DNA from: Polytrichum commune
Taxonomy: Eukaryota; Streptophyta; Polytrichopsida; Polytrichales; Polytrichaceae
Length of the DNA: 64,000 bases
Reading direction: 5' to 3'
Assembly: GCA_950295325.1 (NCBI GenBank)
Contig: OX485806.1
Location: 5,640,001-5,704,000, forward strand
Program-made: the position numbers and the translations under genes
The notes under the pieces: model-generated
What the model was told of the DNA's origin: nothing
Databases searched by the model: none
Seen by the model: only the letters and a program-made list of their open reading frames with translations
Part shown: one piece after another, positions 12,165 to 22,971 of the stretch
How positions within the stretch are numbered: position 1 is the stretch's first letter
Layout: each line of letters starts with the position of its first letter

Positions 12165-15100
12165 TTATCTACGTACATGGGGGTTGCTCACATGACGTTG
12201 CATGTCGTAAGATGCCCAAGTTTGGGCTGGGGCAGATGGATACTGTTGTTGTACACCATTCTCCGTAGCAATAGGCATCTGGATATAACAAATGCACCAA
12301 CTATGAGTGACAGACCTACCCTCTTTGACAAATCTTGCATGATGTACTTGCCAGCATGCCAAAAAGGGAACTCCACACCACAAGTTTTTTAACAACCGTT
12401 GATCCACCTTACGAGCACTGGTGATAATTTTACACATCTCTCTGCTACAAGATATACTGATTCACATAGAAGAATACATGTAGCTTGCCAAATTGCAAGA
12501 AACCACTTCAGAGGGCATTCAGCTGAATATATTATTACCATAACTCTAGATACAACTATGTCTCGTAATCTCTGGACACACATACCCTCTCCTTGGTAAT
12601 GAGGAAAAGACTATTTGCAAGACGTCCAGAATAAATTTTTTACTTAAAATAAGTACATAACAATACTAAGCAGCTACATGATGGTTTCTTTCCAAAGAAA
12701 GAGGCCGCGATTAAAAACTCTGATAAATTAAAGCTGCTTGTCTAAAAGTTCACATTACACAGCTGATTGCTCCCCATAATGGGGAACCTCGGAATTCAAG
12801 GAGAATTATGCTCATGTGATACCTGGTCACACAGAACACAGCCAAAGGGCTGTGTAATGTTATGCATCACTATTCCCAGTTTACAATTATTGCTGAACAC
12901 TTAAATTTTATTCATAGAACCCAGAGCATTATAAGATAGGTAGAAGATGTTACTTTCTTCAGGTAAACCAGCAAAGAGAATGCTTTCCAAACAGCCCATA
13001 CTTAATGCAAAGAAAAATAACATGACTACTTTCTAAAAGGACAGACAATAAGGACTTATTCTTGCTCATTACATTGAATTTCTGAGTGTTGCTTATCCAA
13101 AAAGCAACAGATTCTAAACAAGATGCAAACTTCTTTCATTATATATCACCATTGCACATAGCCCACCAAAAGTTCCCAAACATAATGCAGTCCCATTTTG
13201 CCAGAAAATTTATTAAGTCCTCTCACGTTTCCATAAGTCTAATTACCTCCATCACATAAGGTGGACTCACTACAGGTTTACAAACCTTGAGGTAATCTAA
13301 GAGGTTCATAAGCCTACTTTACATGCACATGGTCAGACCAATTAACTGATTGTACGAATAATTGAGGGTTCTAAGTAGGTGCAACATAACCAGCTCTTCT
13401 TAAATGTGAAAACAATTGACTTAAGACTCCATCAAAGCTCGCCAGTACAGGATGCAAACCAAATCTCCACAAAACATACCTTACACACATAAGAGAATAC
13501 CAATCAAAGAATACAAAAAAACCAATCAAAGAAGGCTAGCATCACACAAAGAATCACACTATAATTGACCTGTGCTGCCATTCGGAGCTTCACACAGTCC
13601 AAATTCCAAGAATGCAACCCAAAAAATAGCTTGAAGGTATTCTGTGTGATGTACATCAAGTACAAACTCTGTGTCCATGGCATTGCTAAAAGCAAGTCAG
13701 GCATATTTTAACATGGCATCATTCTGGACTCAGCTCACTCCAAGGATGAGAGAAGATCTACCTGAATAGCTGCTCTGTTGTTAGCAAATATCTCATTTCA
13801 TGAAGTACAGTAAAATATAGTAACCACCTCAGTAATTGAACACTAAGTGCATGATGTAAGTAGACACACAACAGGAGGGGAGGAAAGTGCACCTGAGCAG
13901 GATGAGGAGTGTGAGCAGTATGAGCAGTATGAGCAGCATGCATGGCATAATTATCAGTATACCCCGGTTGTTGGATGGTGTTGTAAGCCACTTCAGGAGC
14001 AGCATATGTCCCATTGTATTGGCTGACTGCTGTTCACAAGAATAGATAGAGGAATTCAAAAGGTGAATAGACTAATATACTCAGTCTTCTGGAAATATCA
14101 CTAGGTGATAAAATTAAACAGTGCAAACAGTGAATGAAACCTCATTTAAAGCTTCTATCTGTGGCCCCACCCAACTTGCCTGCTGGTGGATTCAAACGCT
14201 GTCGCTTTTCTGAGTTAGTGAGCTCTGCCCGGAGCTTCTCCACTTCTCTTGCCATGGTCACCAGATTCTTCTCCATTCCCTGTCGCTGCTGCAACTGCTC
14301 AGCATTGGCCTTCTTCTCATATTCAAATGCAGTTCTGCATGAATAAAATTATATGAACAACAATGCAAATCAACTAACTTCTCCTCGGCATATTCAGCAC
14401 ATGTTCAACTGTGTGGCCTAGAAGGTGCCCTTAAATTGTTGTAAATATAACTCTGCCTACAATCCAGCAGTATCTTTTTTTAAATGCATACACCCACAAC
14501 ACACAAACAGGAAGCACAGTGAAGGAGGACAAAATATCTCATTCTTAAAAGTACAGATAGCTCCCCAGACCTAGTTACATAAGGTGTTAGCCAAAGGCAA
14601 ACAATACACCCGATACATGTGATGGAAGGTTATAGAATCTATTTTTAAGAACAATGAAACAGAATGAGATGAACAAACAACAGAATCACATCTGTGTACC
14701 AGCTGACCATGATGTGCTTCACATGAGGGAGTCAATTCTACTCATGTGATACACTTCTCATCTTACTAGATAAAAGTTTCAGTACCTGGCCCTCTGAACC
14801 TCTGCTCGTAGAGATTCATTCTCAGTTCGAAGAGTTGGTACCACCTGAGCATCTGCCCGGACCCTCTGCAATTCCTGAGTCAACGTGCGCACCTGCTGTC
14901 CAAGCTCCTGTGTATGAAGATGCAGCTTTTGACAATCGGTTCTTGCTTGATGAACCTCTGACTTGAGAGGCTCTGTTGCTCTCAAGTCAGCCTCAAGCTT
15001 CGCAGATTTCTCCATGAGGGACCTAGTTTCCAATGTGATGCAGAGTGTGATATCTCAGAAATGTCAGAACACTAGATTCTTGGAAGATTTTCAAGTACTG

Positions 15101-15632
15101 TTGATAAAAATATCAGAATCACACTTTCCAGGACCAGCTCTGCTCCCTTTACTGAAAGTTGACTCACATACTGATTGATTTCCAGCTACCTGGACGCTTT
15201 AAAAACTCTAGTGACAAAGCAGATGCTCAAAAAGTGCACCCTATATTTAAAATTAAAATACAGAAAAAGAAGGACTTGCGTGTACCTAAACTGCACCTCC
15301 TTCTCAGCCTGGATGCCCTGCATCATAGCCTGCATCCTCTGAATTTCTTGCTGCGCTGCAGCAAGCTCCTGTCGAAGAGCCACATGTGTGGCTGCAAGGC
15401 GCTGATTCTCTGTTAAGAGCCTTTGAATTTCATTGTGCTGTTGAGAGAGCTTTTGTTCTAGAATAATTGGACCCGGTGGTCCAGACATAAGTGGTGGAGG
15501 AACCATCTGAGGTCGACCTTGTTGAGCATACTGCGCAGGATTAGGGCGCATAAGGCCCATACCAGGGTTGTTGATACCTGCTCGTGCATTAAGCACCCCC
15601 GCCGATGCCATACGTTGGTTTCTGTTTGACAT
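12165..15632 (-). CDS. FLX-like (FLOWERING LOCUS C EXPRESSOR-like) coiled-coil protein, 5 coding exons
   Basis: Five minus-strand exons join in frame: 15,286-15,632, 14,786-15,022, 14,180-14,334, 13,893-14,029 and 12,165-12,278. They encode 329 residues. The N-terminus is Pro/Gly/Gln/Met-rich. Residues about 53-245 form a long coiled coil containing [16 protein letters not shown], the block [18 protein letters not shown], and the C-terminal signature [19 protein letters not shown]. These are hallmarks of the plant FLX/FLL family; Arabidopsis FLX works with FRIGIDA to activate FLC, and other members act in diverse nuclear roles. The tail is Gln/Tyr/His-rich with three near-identical HTAHTAH-type repeats. 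The start ATG follows an in-leader acceptor (GTCACAG). Intron 3 appears to use a GC donor (CAG|GCAAGT), and its acceptor ACAGCAG is a NAGNAG tandem. The family call is secure; the individual role is inferred. Confidence 0.9.
12650..12880. repeat. segment with a diverged copy at 42,900-43,140
   Basis: In intron 4 of the FLX-like gene, this stretch shares in order TTTCCAAAGAAAGAG, TGCTCCCCATAA, GGAATT and a final GTGTAAxGTTATG region with 42,900-43,140 in the same orientation. It is either an old interspersed repeat or a small duplication. No coding content is seen. Confidence 0.5.
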
Positions 15633-16680
15633 AATAATAAGCCCTTTCTCCTGTGACCTGGAATTGTAACCAGATAAGCATCAAATGATTGTATGCAAAT
15701 TGATCAGAATGTTGCGAGAAGAAAATATAATTTAAACCACTGAATTCAATGGACTCTACTCTGCCAGCGAGGAAACAACTCAAAGTGCTATGTTCCAAGG
15801 CTTTGAGCGGCTAGTTTTCCAGAACAAAAGCCGCCTGTAGCCGCAAAGCCCTCTTGTAGTCAGTGTCAGGTTCCCCCCCAGACACAAGACAGTTAGCAAT
15901 AAGCTAAACCATGCTGACACGGACCGTGCCTGAACTAACCCCACTCCTGCGCATTTGACTTAACAGTTACAGTTCTAACAACAACATAAAGCAATCACGA
16001 GCATAGGAAAGGCCATGGGAACATAACACGATCACTGGTTTGCGAAACCCTAACGATAAACATCTCAAAACAACCAAGCCAACACACATAGCAAGCGTAG
16101 AAAGCCATCATTGCAGACAAAGAAAAAGTCGAATAAACAGGGGAAGGATGCCATTCAGCACTAGTGCAACGAAGTAATCTTCAATTCATTGATAAATGTA
16201 TCTATCTATCTCCCTCGCCGCGATGCTCAAAGGCATTCAACCTCGGTCACCTAAACCTCAATCGCAAGTTCTCCACAAACAATAACTGGAAAGAAAGATA
16301 AGAGATAGAAAATTTTGAAGGCCAGGGGTAGCTACTTGCTCACTAAACTATCCAAAGACCGGAACACCGACCTGATGAAGCTCCCTCTGCAACTTGCTCG
16401 GTACTCCACCAAACGGGGCGATCGAACAAGCAAAAGAAGCAGAATACTACGAAGAATACGCAGGGAGTGCGCAACCTGCGACGCGGGGCAGGATAGTCGT
16501 GCTGTGCCGGGAGATGAAGACGCGAGAATCATCAACTGCGGAGGAGAGGAAGTGCAGCGGAAGAGGAAAGACCAGGGTCGTTGGCGTGATGCCACCGGAT
16601 GAGCCGGTTTCTGGCCTGGTCCTCGTGAGGCACTGCCGGTCCCGTCCGGTGGCTTATGTAACTGCCAGTCATTGATGAGC
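15633..16680 (-). promoter_or_regulatory. 5' leader and promoter region of the FLX-like gene
   Basis: Immediately above the start codon are acceptor-like sites (GTCACAG at ~15,651 and TTCCAG at ~15,658), so the 5' UTR is probably spliced. The interval 16,370-16,640 is much more GC-rich than the surroundings, as expected for a plant first non-coding exon and core promoter. Candidate donors on the minus strand include CATCAG|GTCGG near 16,374. The short ORFs here on both strands look like by-products of GC content. Confidence 0.5.
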
Positions 16681-17636
16681 GTCCTCTACGGATGAATGAT
16701 AGCTGAGGTACGATGAAACTTGTTGGTGAGTCAGTTGGGGGGGTGAGGCCCTTGCCTATGGCCTCTACTTGGTACCATAGATGACTCCAAGAGATTTTCT
16801 GATGGAGATTTTATCGGTGGAAGGAACTCCAAAAATCCCCTCCTTGTAAAATAAAGGGTCGAGTCCAACCTCGTGTACATGTAGACCACTCTATTGTCCA
16901 AAATGAACGAGAATCAATCCATTTTGCATATGACCCCATGGCACTAGTTCATGTAGGTTTATGCCCTAAATTAACTTATTTTGGTCCGCACCTAAGGATT
17001 ACCTAACTTGTGTCATGTTGATCTTTTAGAAGGGGGATTAACACAAGAACATTAACTCCCCGTGGATGCTAATGTCAAACAACTTATTTGAGGAGTTTGC
17101 CCCAAGCTAAGTTCAAACATCACAAACTACTCCTATGTCTTGTCTCCTCTCTTCACTTCCAGCTCTCGCTCTCTCGGTATTAATTGTTTTGATTACTTAT
17201 TTTGCTATGGAGAACAAACAATTAGGGTCTACCCGCACTTCCTGGTTGAGGCTTTGGTTAGAGTAAGTAACCATTTAAATAAGTTGTATTGTCCATGCAC
17301 TACTTGATTGAGAGAATTGGCTAACGTATGAGGTAGTTAAGCTATATGAGAGCTAATCAATCTCACACCCACACCACCTAGTTAGAATTAAGGTTTGAAT
17401 GAAAGTTATCAAACTTCAAGTTAACTAACTTTATTTTGTGAAGAAATCTTAACTCCTCCATAGCCCTAATGCTAACTAACTTTTATCATTGATTAGCCCG
17501 ATTTTTTCCTTAAATGCCCACCTCTCAAATGTTATCCCCATCTCTTCTCCATATCCGCTATGAGGTGGACCACACTACAACTTACATCATCCTTAATAAC
17601 TTTTACTAAGATTATCCTTTTTTTACCCAAATAACA
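16681..17636. other. intergenic DNA, no gene seen
   Basis: AT-rich sequence without recognisable coding regions. Motifs such as AACTAGGTGGTG and TTAGTTAGTTAATTC at 17,380-17,480 recur in inverse or direct form at 18,030-18,165, on the other side of the MITE at 17,640. This suggests the MITE sits inside an older repeat. Confidence 0.4.
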
Positions 17637-17639
17637 TAA

Positions 17640-18016
17640 GTACACTAAATATGGTATTTAGTGTCATATGACATTTTATGTCACTATGGTAACTTTTGGA
17701 TGACACTTCTTATGCATGAGTGAACAAATATTGTTATGGATGATGGATGAGTTCATCCGTTGGCAAAAAGCCTACCTTCTCTTGTCACCAACTTGTAATG
17801 AAATATTGTCATGGATGATTGAAATTTGGATGAAAAATCATGTCATAAGTGATAGTAATTGCAACATTGTAAGTCTATAATCCCTCAAAAAACTTTACAG
17901 GGAATGACAAATAATGTTGGGTTAGCATTTAGTGTCGGTGACACTAAACCGCATTTTACAATTAGTATTGAGCAAGACAATTAAAACAGTGACACTACAT
18001 ATCATATTTAGTGCAG
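17640..18016. mobile_element. Tourist-like MITE family A, copy 1, TAA TSD
   Basis: The 377-bp element is flanked by TAA (17,637-17,639 and 18,017-18,019). It starts GTACACTAAATATGGTATTT and ends with the inverted TATCATATTTAGTGCAG. The interior includes GGATGATGGATGAGTTCATCC and matches the element at 22,516-22,874 in inverse orientation across its length. It is non-coding. The 3-bp TAA duplication fits the PIF/Harbinger superfamily. Confidence 0.8.
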
Positions 18017-18176
18017 TAAGTTCATTCTCACTAACTCATATTATTAGTTAATTCTCCTAACTAGGTGGTGCAACCGATTTGACCATGAATTTAGTTAGTT
18101 AGAATTTTGGTTAGATAATATTCACAAAGTCATAAGTTAGCTAATTCTCTTAACTAAGTGGTGCGGTTGGACCTTA

Positions 18177-18749
18177 GGGCCACTTCACACACAAGGTTGA
18201 AGGCCCTTGACCACGGCAATGTAAGAGCTCTCATTGGTCTAAAAGGCGGAGACCGTCCAAGTTCGCTTCACACTAGGAGGCAAAGGCTTAAAGGCCCAAA
18301 GGAAAGTTCGTGGATGAAAAGTCTACATGGAGTCCTGCATGGCAGGTTGTGGATAAGGGTGCATGGTTTACCAGAATTTGCGTCATGCCCACCTCTAAGA
18401 GGTGTGTCTGACGAAAATTCCGTGAGACCATGATTTTTTTAATATTCTTTCCAACATGACAAATTTCAGGGCAAATTCCAGAACATATTCCATGATAGAT
18501 TCCGAGACACACAAACATCACCAAACAATTCTCTTAAATTGATAAAGTTTGAGACATATTATATTAAACCAAATCCTCCCCTCTTTTTCCGCCAACAAAA
18601 TATGCAATGGTCCCCCAACATGGTCCATTCTCACTCCACACTATGCTTGACTACATGAAATGGCTTTCCCAACACCCATGGTGCGGCCTTTGGATGAGAG
18701 TCAAGGGTTCTCACCATTACAAGGTCACGGCTCATGTGTGAAGTGGCCC
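18177..18749. mobile_element. Tourist-like MITE family E, TTA TSD
   Basis: The 573-bp element is flanked by TTA (18,174-18,176 and 18,750-18,752). Ends are GGGCCACTTCACAC on the left and GTGTGAAGTGGCCC on the right. The same termini recur at 46,110, 50,075, 50,575, 50,674, 37,994 and (as GGG-TGCTTTACACTACGG) 30,678. GGG ends plus a TTA/TAA target are typical of PIF/Harbinger. No transposase is present. Confidence 0.85.
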
Positions 18750-19150
18750 TTACTTAGTTTCCTCTGCATGCAATCAACTCTTTAAAATGTTGGGTTCCCA
18801 GATACATCCTCAATTCTATTAATTTAGGATTGGACTTGTGAATGATAAGTATATACTTGATGAATAACTCCAACGTTGGCAACTGCTCAACATTAGAACA
18901 TACAATTGTTAGTACATCTTGTTGTTTGTTAGTACATCTCATTGTCCAAAGTCCATCTCATGTTAGAAGTGATTGTAAATCACGAAGATTATTGTCTCCA
19001 ATTTTATAGTAGGAGTTTGAAATGCAAAAGCTATAGGTGGTCAAAACGAGGGATTCTATTTCTCTTCAAGTGGTAACAATGGCCTTCCCAATTCTCTTAA
19101 CAGTGCAACATGTAATGTTATGTGCATTTAGAGTACATAGTCCAATATGT

Positions 19151-19498
19151 CCTACGCTAGATCACATCTTCATTCGGTTGGGCCCCGCCCCTCCCACACC
19201 TCCTTCATTGCCTGGTCTCTTTGCCCGCACATGTGTGGGAACTCCCGTTGGGAACCAATGTGAGAATATCCAGGTCATTTAAGCCATTAAGTTCCTTTGG
19301 CATGTGAAGGAACTCCATCAATAAACTTGGGAATAATGAAAGTGATGTCAACTTGAATATTTGTAATTTTGACCGGGTATTGTCACATTGGTTCCCAACG
19401 AGGAAGAGCTCCCACGCAGGTGCGGGCATGATGACTAGGCAATAAAAAAGGCGTGGGAGGGACAAGGCCCAGTTGAATGAAGATGTGATCTAGCCTGG
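19151..19498. mobile_element. fold-back element with ~120-bp inverted arms
   Basis: The left arm (about 19,151-19,270) and right arm (about 19,373-19,498) are imperfect inverted repeats around a ~100-bp centre. Shared blocks include GCTAGATCACATCTTCATTC, CCTCCCACxCC, GGGAACTC-type and GGTTCCCAAxG segments. The arms are GC-richer than the neighbourhood. It is probably a fold-back DNA transposon, capable of forming a long hairpin RNA if transcribed. Confidence 0.7.
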
Positions 19499-21896
19499 GG
19501 CATTCGATCTCTCATAATTTTGTGTTTTTGCCATATATAGCTACAATTCATAGTTGCTATGTAATAAGGACGTTTGTTCTCAAAGTTTTTGGTAATGCCT
19601 ACTTTGCTTGCAACCTCAAAGCTAATGTCTAGAGTTCAATTCCAATTCATCATGTAGACAACGTTTGCAAATACAAGTGTGTGAGTTTGGGGTTCTGTCA
19701 CCATAGCTCTATTTTAACGCTTACCTTCTATGAGAGTATTGTGGTTTCATAGGTCATTTCAAAAGCAAGTTTTCTTTCTAGATCTCAAATTTCTATTGAA
19801 CCTAAAAGAAAAGTTGTTGTTGATGATCTTAATATCACATCGATACGGTAGCATTATTTTGTGATTTTCATGATTTTCTTATAATTGGTTTACATGCATC
19901 AAATCTCAAGAATTTTTGCTAAATTTATGGGATAAAATTGTAATCCAAAGTTTTAAGACTAAATTAAGATAGATATACACTTTAAGGTAAGAAAAGAAGA
20001 GTCCATAGACAATTGGAAAGTTTCAATCAACATAATATGAAGTTACTATATATAGTTAGTCATAAACAAATGGACAATTGAGTTTATTCTTGACTTTAAA
20101 ATTCCTCTTGTGAACAACCACCTTTTCATATTGGAATGGGGATCATCGCTATTGAAAATAAAAATTCATGAGGAACATGATAATGCCTATTGTGACCATC
20201 CTAGCACCTTCCTTTTGGATGAATTTGCCTTCAAGAGTCATTCAGAAGCCCAAAATAGGCCTCTCGTGAAGTTAAGGGTTGAATATTTTCATTTAGATTT
20301 CCAAAGCACGACTTCTTTCCCGTTATATTCAAAACAAACAAAAAATGTAATGCAAGCCTTGTAATAGCCATTTCACACGTGGTTATGAATGACAATTGAA
20401 CTTAGTAAAACCCTTTCAAGTTCTACACTAGATTTTGGATTGCAAATAGGCTTTGGAGGCATTTGTGTGGAAACATTGGTTTGAAATGTTTCTTGCCTTA
20501 TTCGGATATTGGGCAAGTTATGTCATATGTTTGTAAATTAGGACATGGAATGGTGTCTCTATCTATTGCACATACTCCAATCTTTTAATAAAAAAATGCA
20601 ATTGTTGTGTATGTCTTTAGACAATAAGCCTTGTCATCCACCTTTGAAGTATTGATGTATGCTTAGCAAGAGTGGCCATGGTAAGGCTCACGTAGCTTGC
20701 TTGCATTTTGTTCAAATTGACATGTTACATGGCAAGGCATAGATGGTCAAATTGTAGTTCTCTTTCTCTTTGAGTGGTCACAATGCACCTCCTAGTTCTT
20801 CTAACAATTGATTGACCTCTTCTTTTATAGTGTGTTATATGGTGTAGTAAGGTTGAAAGTGGTGGATGTAGTGCGAGCTTGCACAAAGTTTGAAGATGTT
20901 TATACCAAGCTATGATTCCCTTATGATGCACAATAGTCTTATACTAAATAATCCACGAGTCATGTGGTTGGGAATTGGTTGTTTTGCATTCAACACCTTC
21001 CGTGCTGGGTATGTTTTGGGGTGCAAGATTGATTGTAGTGTGGAGGTATGAATGAAGAACATCCTATGTCAAATCATTAAGGATCAAACTCATCAAAACA
21101 TCTTCAAGGAACCACCATCAAAGCATCTTCAACATGATTTCCCAAAGTTTGTTTTTCTTTAAGGCAACAAAATGCGGTGCCCGGGGTGACTATTCATAAC
21201 ACCCGCAAAGGACATCATTCTCAAAACATGAATTTGAAGTCACTAAAACATTTTCAAGCATCATGATTTGGTCTTGCTTTTGTATGGCAAGCATGTTCAA
21301 ACTTCTAAATTCCACATCTAACAAGTTTTTTGAGAAGTGAAAATAAATACTTAGGGGTTGTAGATGGTGACTCTTCCTTTTGAAACATATATTTTGAAAG
21401 CATATTTTTTCTTGCCAAGTAGAGTCACAACTACACGTTGAAATCACAACATGCTCCAAAACCCAATGGGAAAGAAGTTTTTGAATTGCATCATAAGGGA
21501 GACATGCCTAATTCCAACATAACTATGATTTGGACATTTCTATTTGAGTGGTATGTGGTTCAGTGTGGCTTCAATGATAGACAACATAAAGACACGTTTT
21601 GAAAATAGACTTGTCCACATGCTCAAAATTTGGCAACCATCTTAGGCTCAATAGTCAACATGATGGGAAAAACATACATCGTGACCACGTTAACAAACAC
21701 GGGATGTGTTCACTTAGATAATGAATAAGAAATTCATATGGGGTCTACATATTTCTAAGCAAACGGCTATGGGTTTGATTTGGATTTGCTAATCATCTCA
21801 CACTGATTTTGTCCTCTATATTTTATGAGAGGTGGATGCATAGAGGTAAGAAAATGTCCAAATTAGGCAAAAAACTTGCAGAACTATCCCAAGTGG

Positions 21897-21898
<2 letters not shown>
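19499..21898. other. 2.4 kb intergenic DNA, no gene seen
   Basis: No recognisable coding region; the ORF at 20,110-20,364 has no known motif. Positions 20,747-20,830 resemble 19,035-19,130 (both run GGTCAAA..., then TCTCTTT-AAGTGGT/GAGTGGT-ACAATG), so a dispersed repeat is present on either side. Confidence 0.4.

Positions 21899-21952
<54 letters not shown>
21899..21952. repeat. (GT)27 microsatellite
   Basis: A perfect run of 27 GT dinucleotides. ORFs crossing it on both strands (poly Cys-Val or poly His-Thr) are artefacts of the repeat. Alternating purine-pyrimidine tracts of this length can adopt Z-DNA and are highly length-polymorphic. Confidence 0.98.
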
Positions 21953-21956
<4 letters not shown>

Positions 21957-22068
21957 GAAAGTGAAGTGAGAGAAGGACGTGGATGCGTGGATGTGTGGAC
22001 ATTGGAAAACCATCGGGCATGGAAGTCAAATTTTCATATAGCCGCCTTGACCTGGCTCTTAGCTAAAC

Positions 22069-22279
22069 TGATTATCCCAATTAGTGTGTGTTACTATTCG
22101 GAGTTATGCAATGTTATAACTATTTAATATGAATGTAACATTTTACCAAGCAAAGGCACTTATAATTTATAATGTTTGAAAAACCCATTGAACATTCCTT
22201 AATAGAAATTGAACTCTTGAATAAGACGTTATTGCATTGTGTAACTCCCAATAGTAACATGCACTAATTGGGATAATCA
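22069..22279. mobile_element. MITE family B, TGATTATCCCAATTAGTGTG ends, copy 1
   Basis: The 211-bp element has long inverted termini of about 45 bp: TGATTATCCCAATTAGTGTG on the left and the inverted CACTAATTGGGATAATCA on the right, each followed inward by a GTTACTATT-GGAGTTA motif. A copy of almost the same length (210 bp) is at 46,501-46,710. Confidence 0.8.
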
Positions 22280-22394
22280 ATGTAGTTGATTTTTTAAAAG
22301 TTTGTTGCCTCATTGGTGTGGGATTGTAAGTGTGTTAGGTAGAGTATTTGGTCAACTAATTGTCCTTAACCCGCTAGTTAGTTAATACAATCAA

Positions 22395-22971
22395 CTACAC
22401 TATTTTGTCTAATTAGTGTGGGTTATCATTCGGAGTTACATGTTGCTGCAACTTTTACCGACATAATTGTTTTTTACCAACTAAATCATATCATTTTCTT
22501 TGGTGTGCATACTAACTACACTAAGTATGATATTTAGTGTCACCAATTCTAATTGTCTTGCTCAATACTAATTGTCAACCATGGTGTAGTGTCACCAACA
22601 CTATTTGTCATTCCTTGTAACTTTTTTGGATGATTATAGAGTTCAAATGTTGCAAGTACATTCACTTACCCAATGCTTTTCATCCAAATTTCAATCATCC
22701 ATGACAATATCTCGTCAAAAGTTGCTGACAAGAGAAGGTAGGGTGTTGACCCATGGATGAACTCATCCATCATCCATGACAATATTTGTTCACGTATTCA
22801 TGAAAAGTGTCATCCGAAAAGCTACCATAGTGACATAAAATACCATATGACACTAAATATCATATTGAGTGCACTTATGGTATTTGGGTATAACATGAGA
22901 CTTTCAGTAAAAATTTATAGCAACGTGTATTTCTAAATAGTAGCCCACACTAATTAGAAAAACTAGTGTAG
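22395..22971. mobile_element. outer MITE split by a nested MITE
   Basis: The ends are CTACACTATTTTGTCTAATT on the left and the inverted AATTAGAAAAACTAGTGTAG on the right, with matching inner CTAATTAGTGTGGG and TTATCATT/AATAGTAG motifs. Between them lies a complete family-A element (22,516-22,874). Without it the outer element would be about 215 bp, the same size class as family B, whose AATTAGTGTGxGTTA terminal motif it shares. Confidence 0.75.
22516..22874. mobile_element. Tourist-like MITE family A, copy 2 (nested)
   Basis: The 359-bp element begins CTACACTAAGTATGATATTT and ends TATCATATTGAGTGCAC. Flanks are TAA on the left and TTA on the right, consistent with a TWA-type target after one change. 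It matches 17,640-18,016 in reverse orientation, including the paired ATGGATGA motifs. It is inserted inside the 22,395-22,971 element, so it is the younger of the two. Confidence 0.8.

Noticed and set aside
16315-16675. Overlapping ORFs of 87-95 codons on both strands
   Set aside because: They lie in the GC-rich leader/promoter of the FLX-like gene where chance ORFs are common; no domain seen and frames on both strands overlap.
21816-22127. ORFs through the (GT)27 tract encoding poly His-Thr or poly Cys-Val
   Set aside because: They are produced by the dinucleotide repeat being open in several frames; no protein-like flanks.
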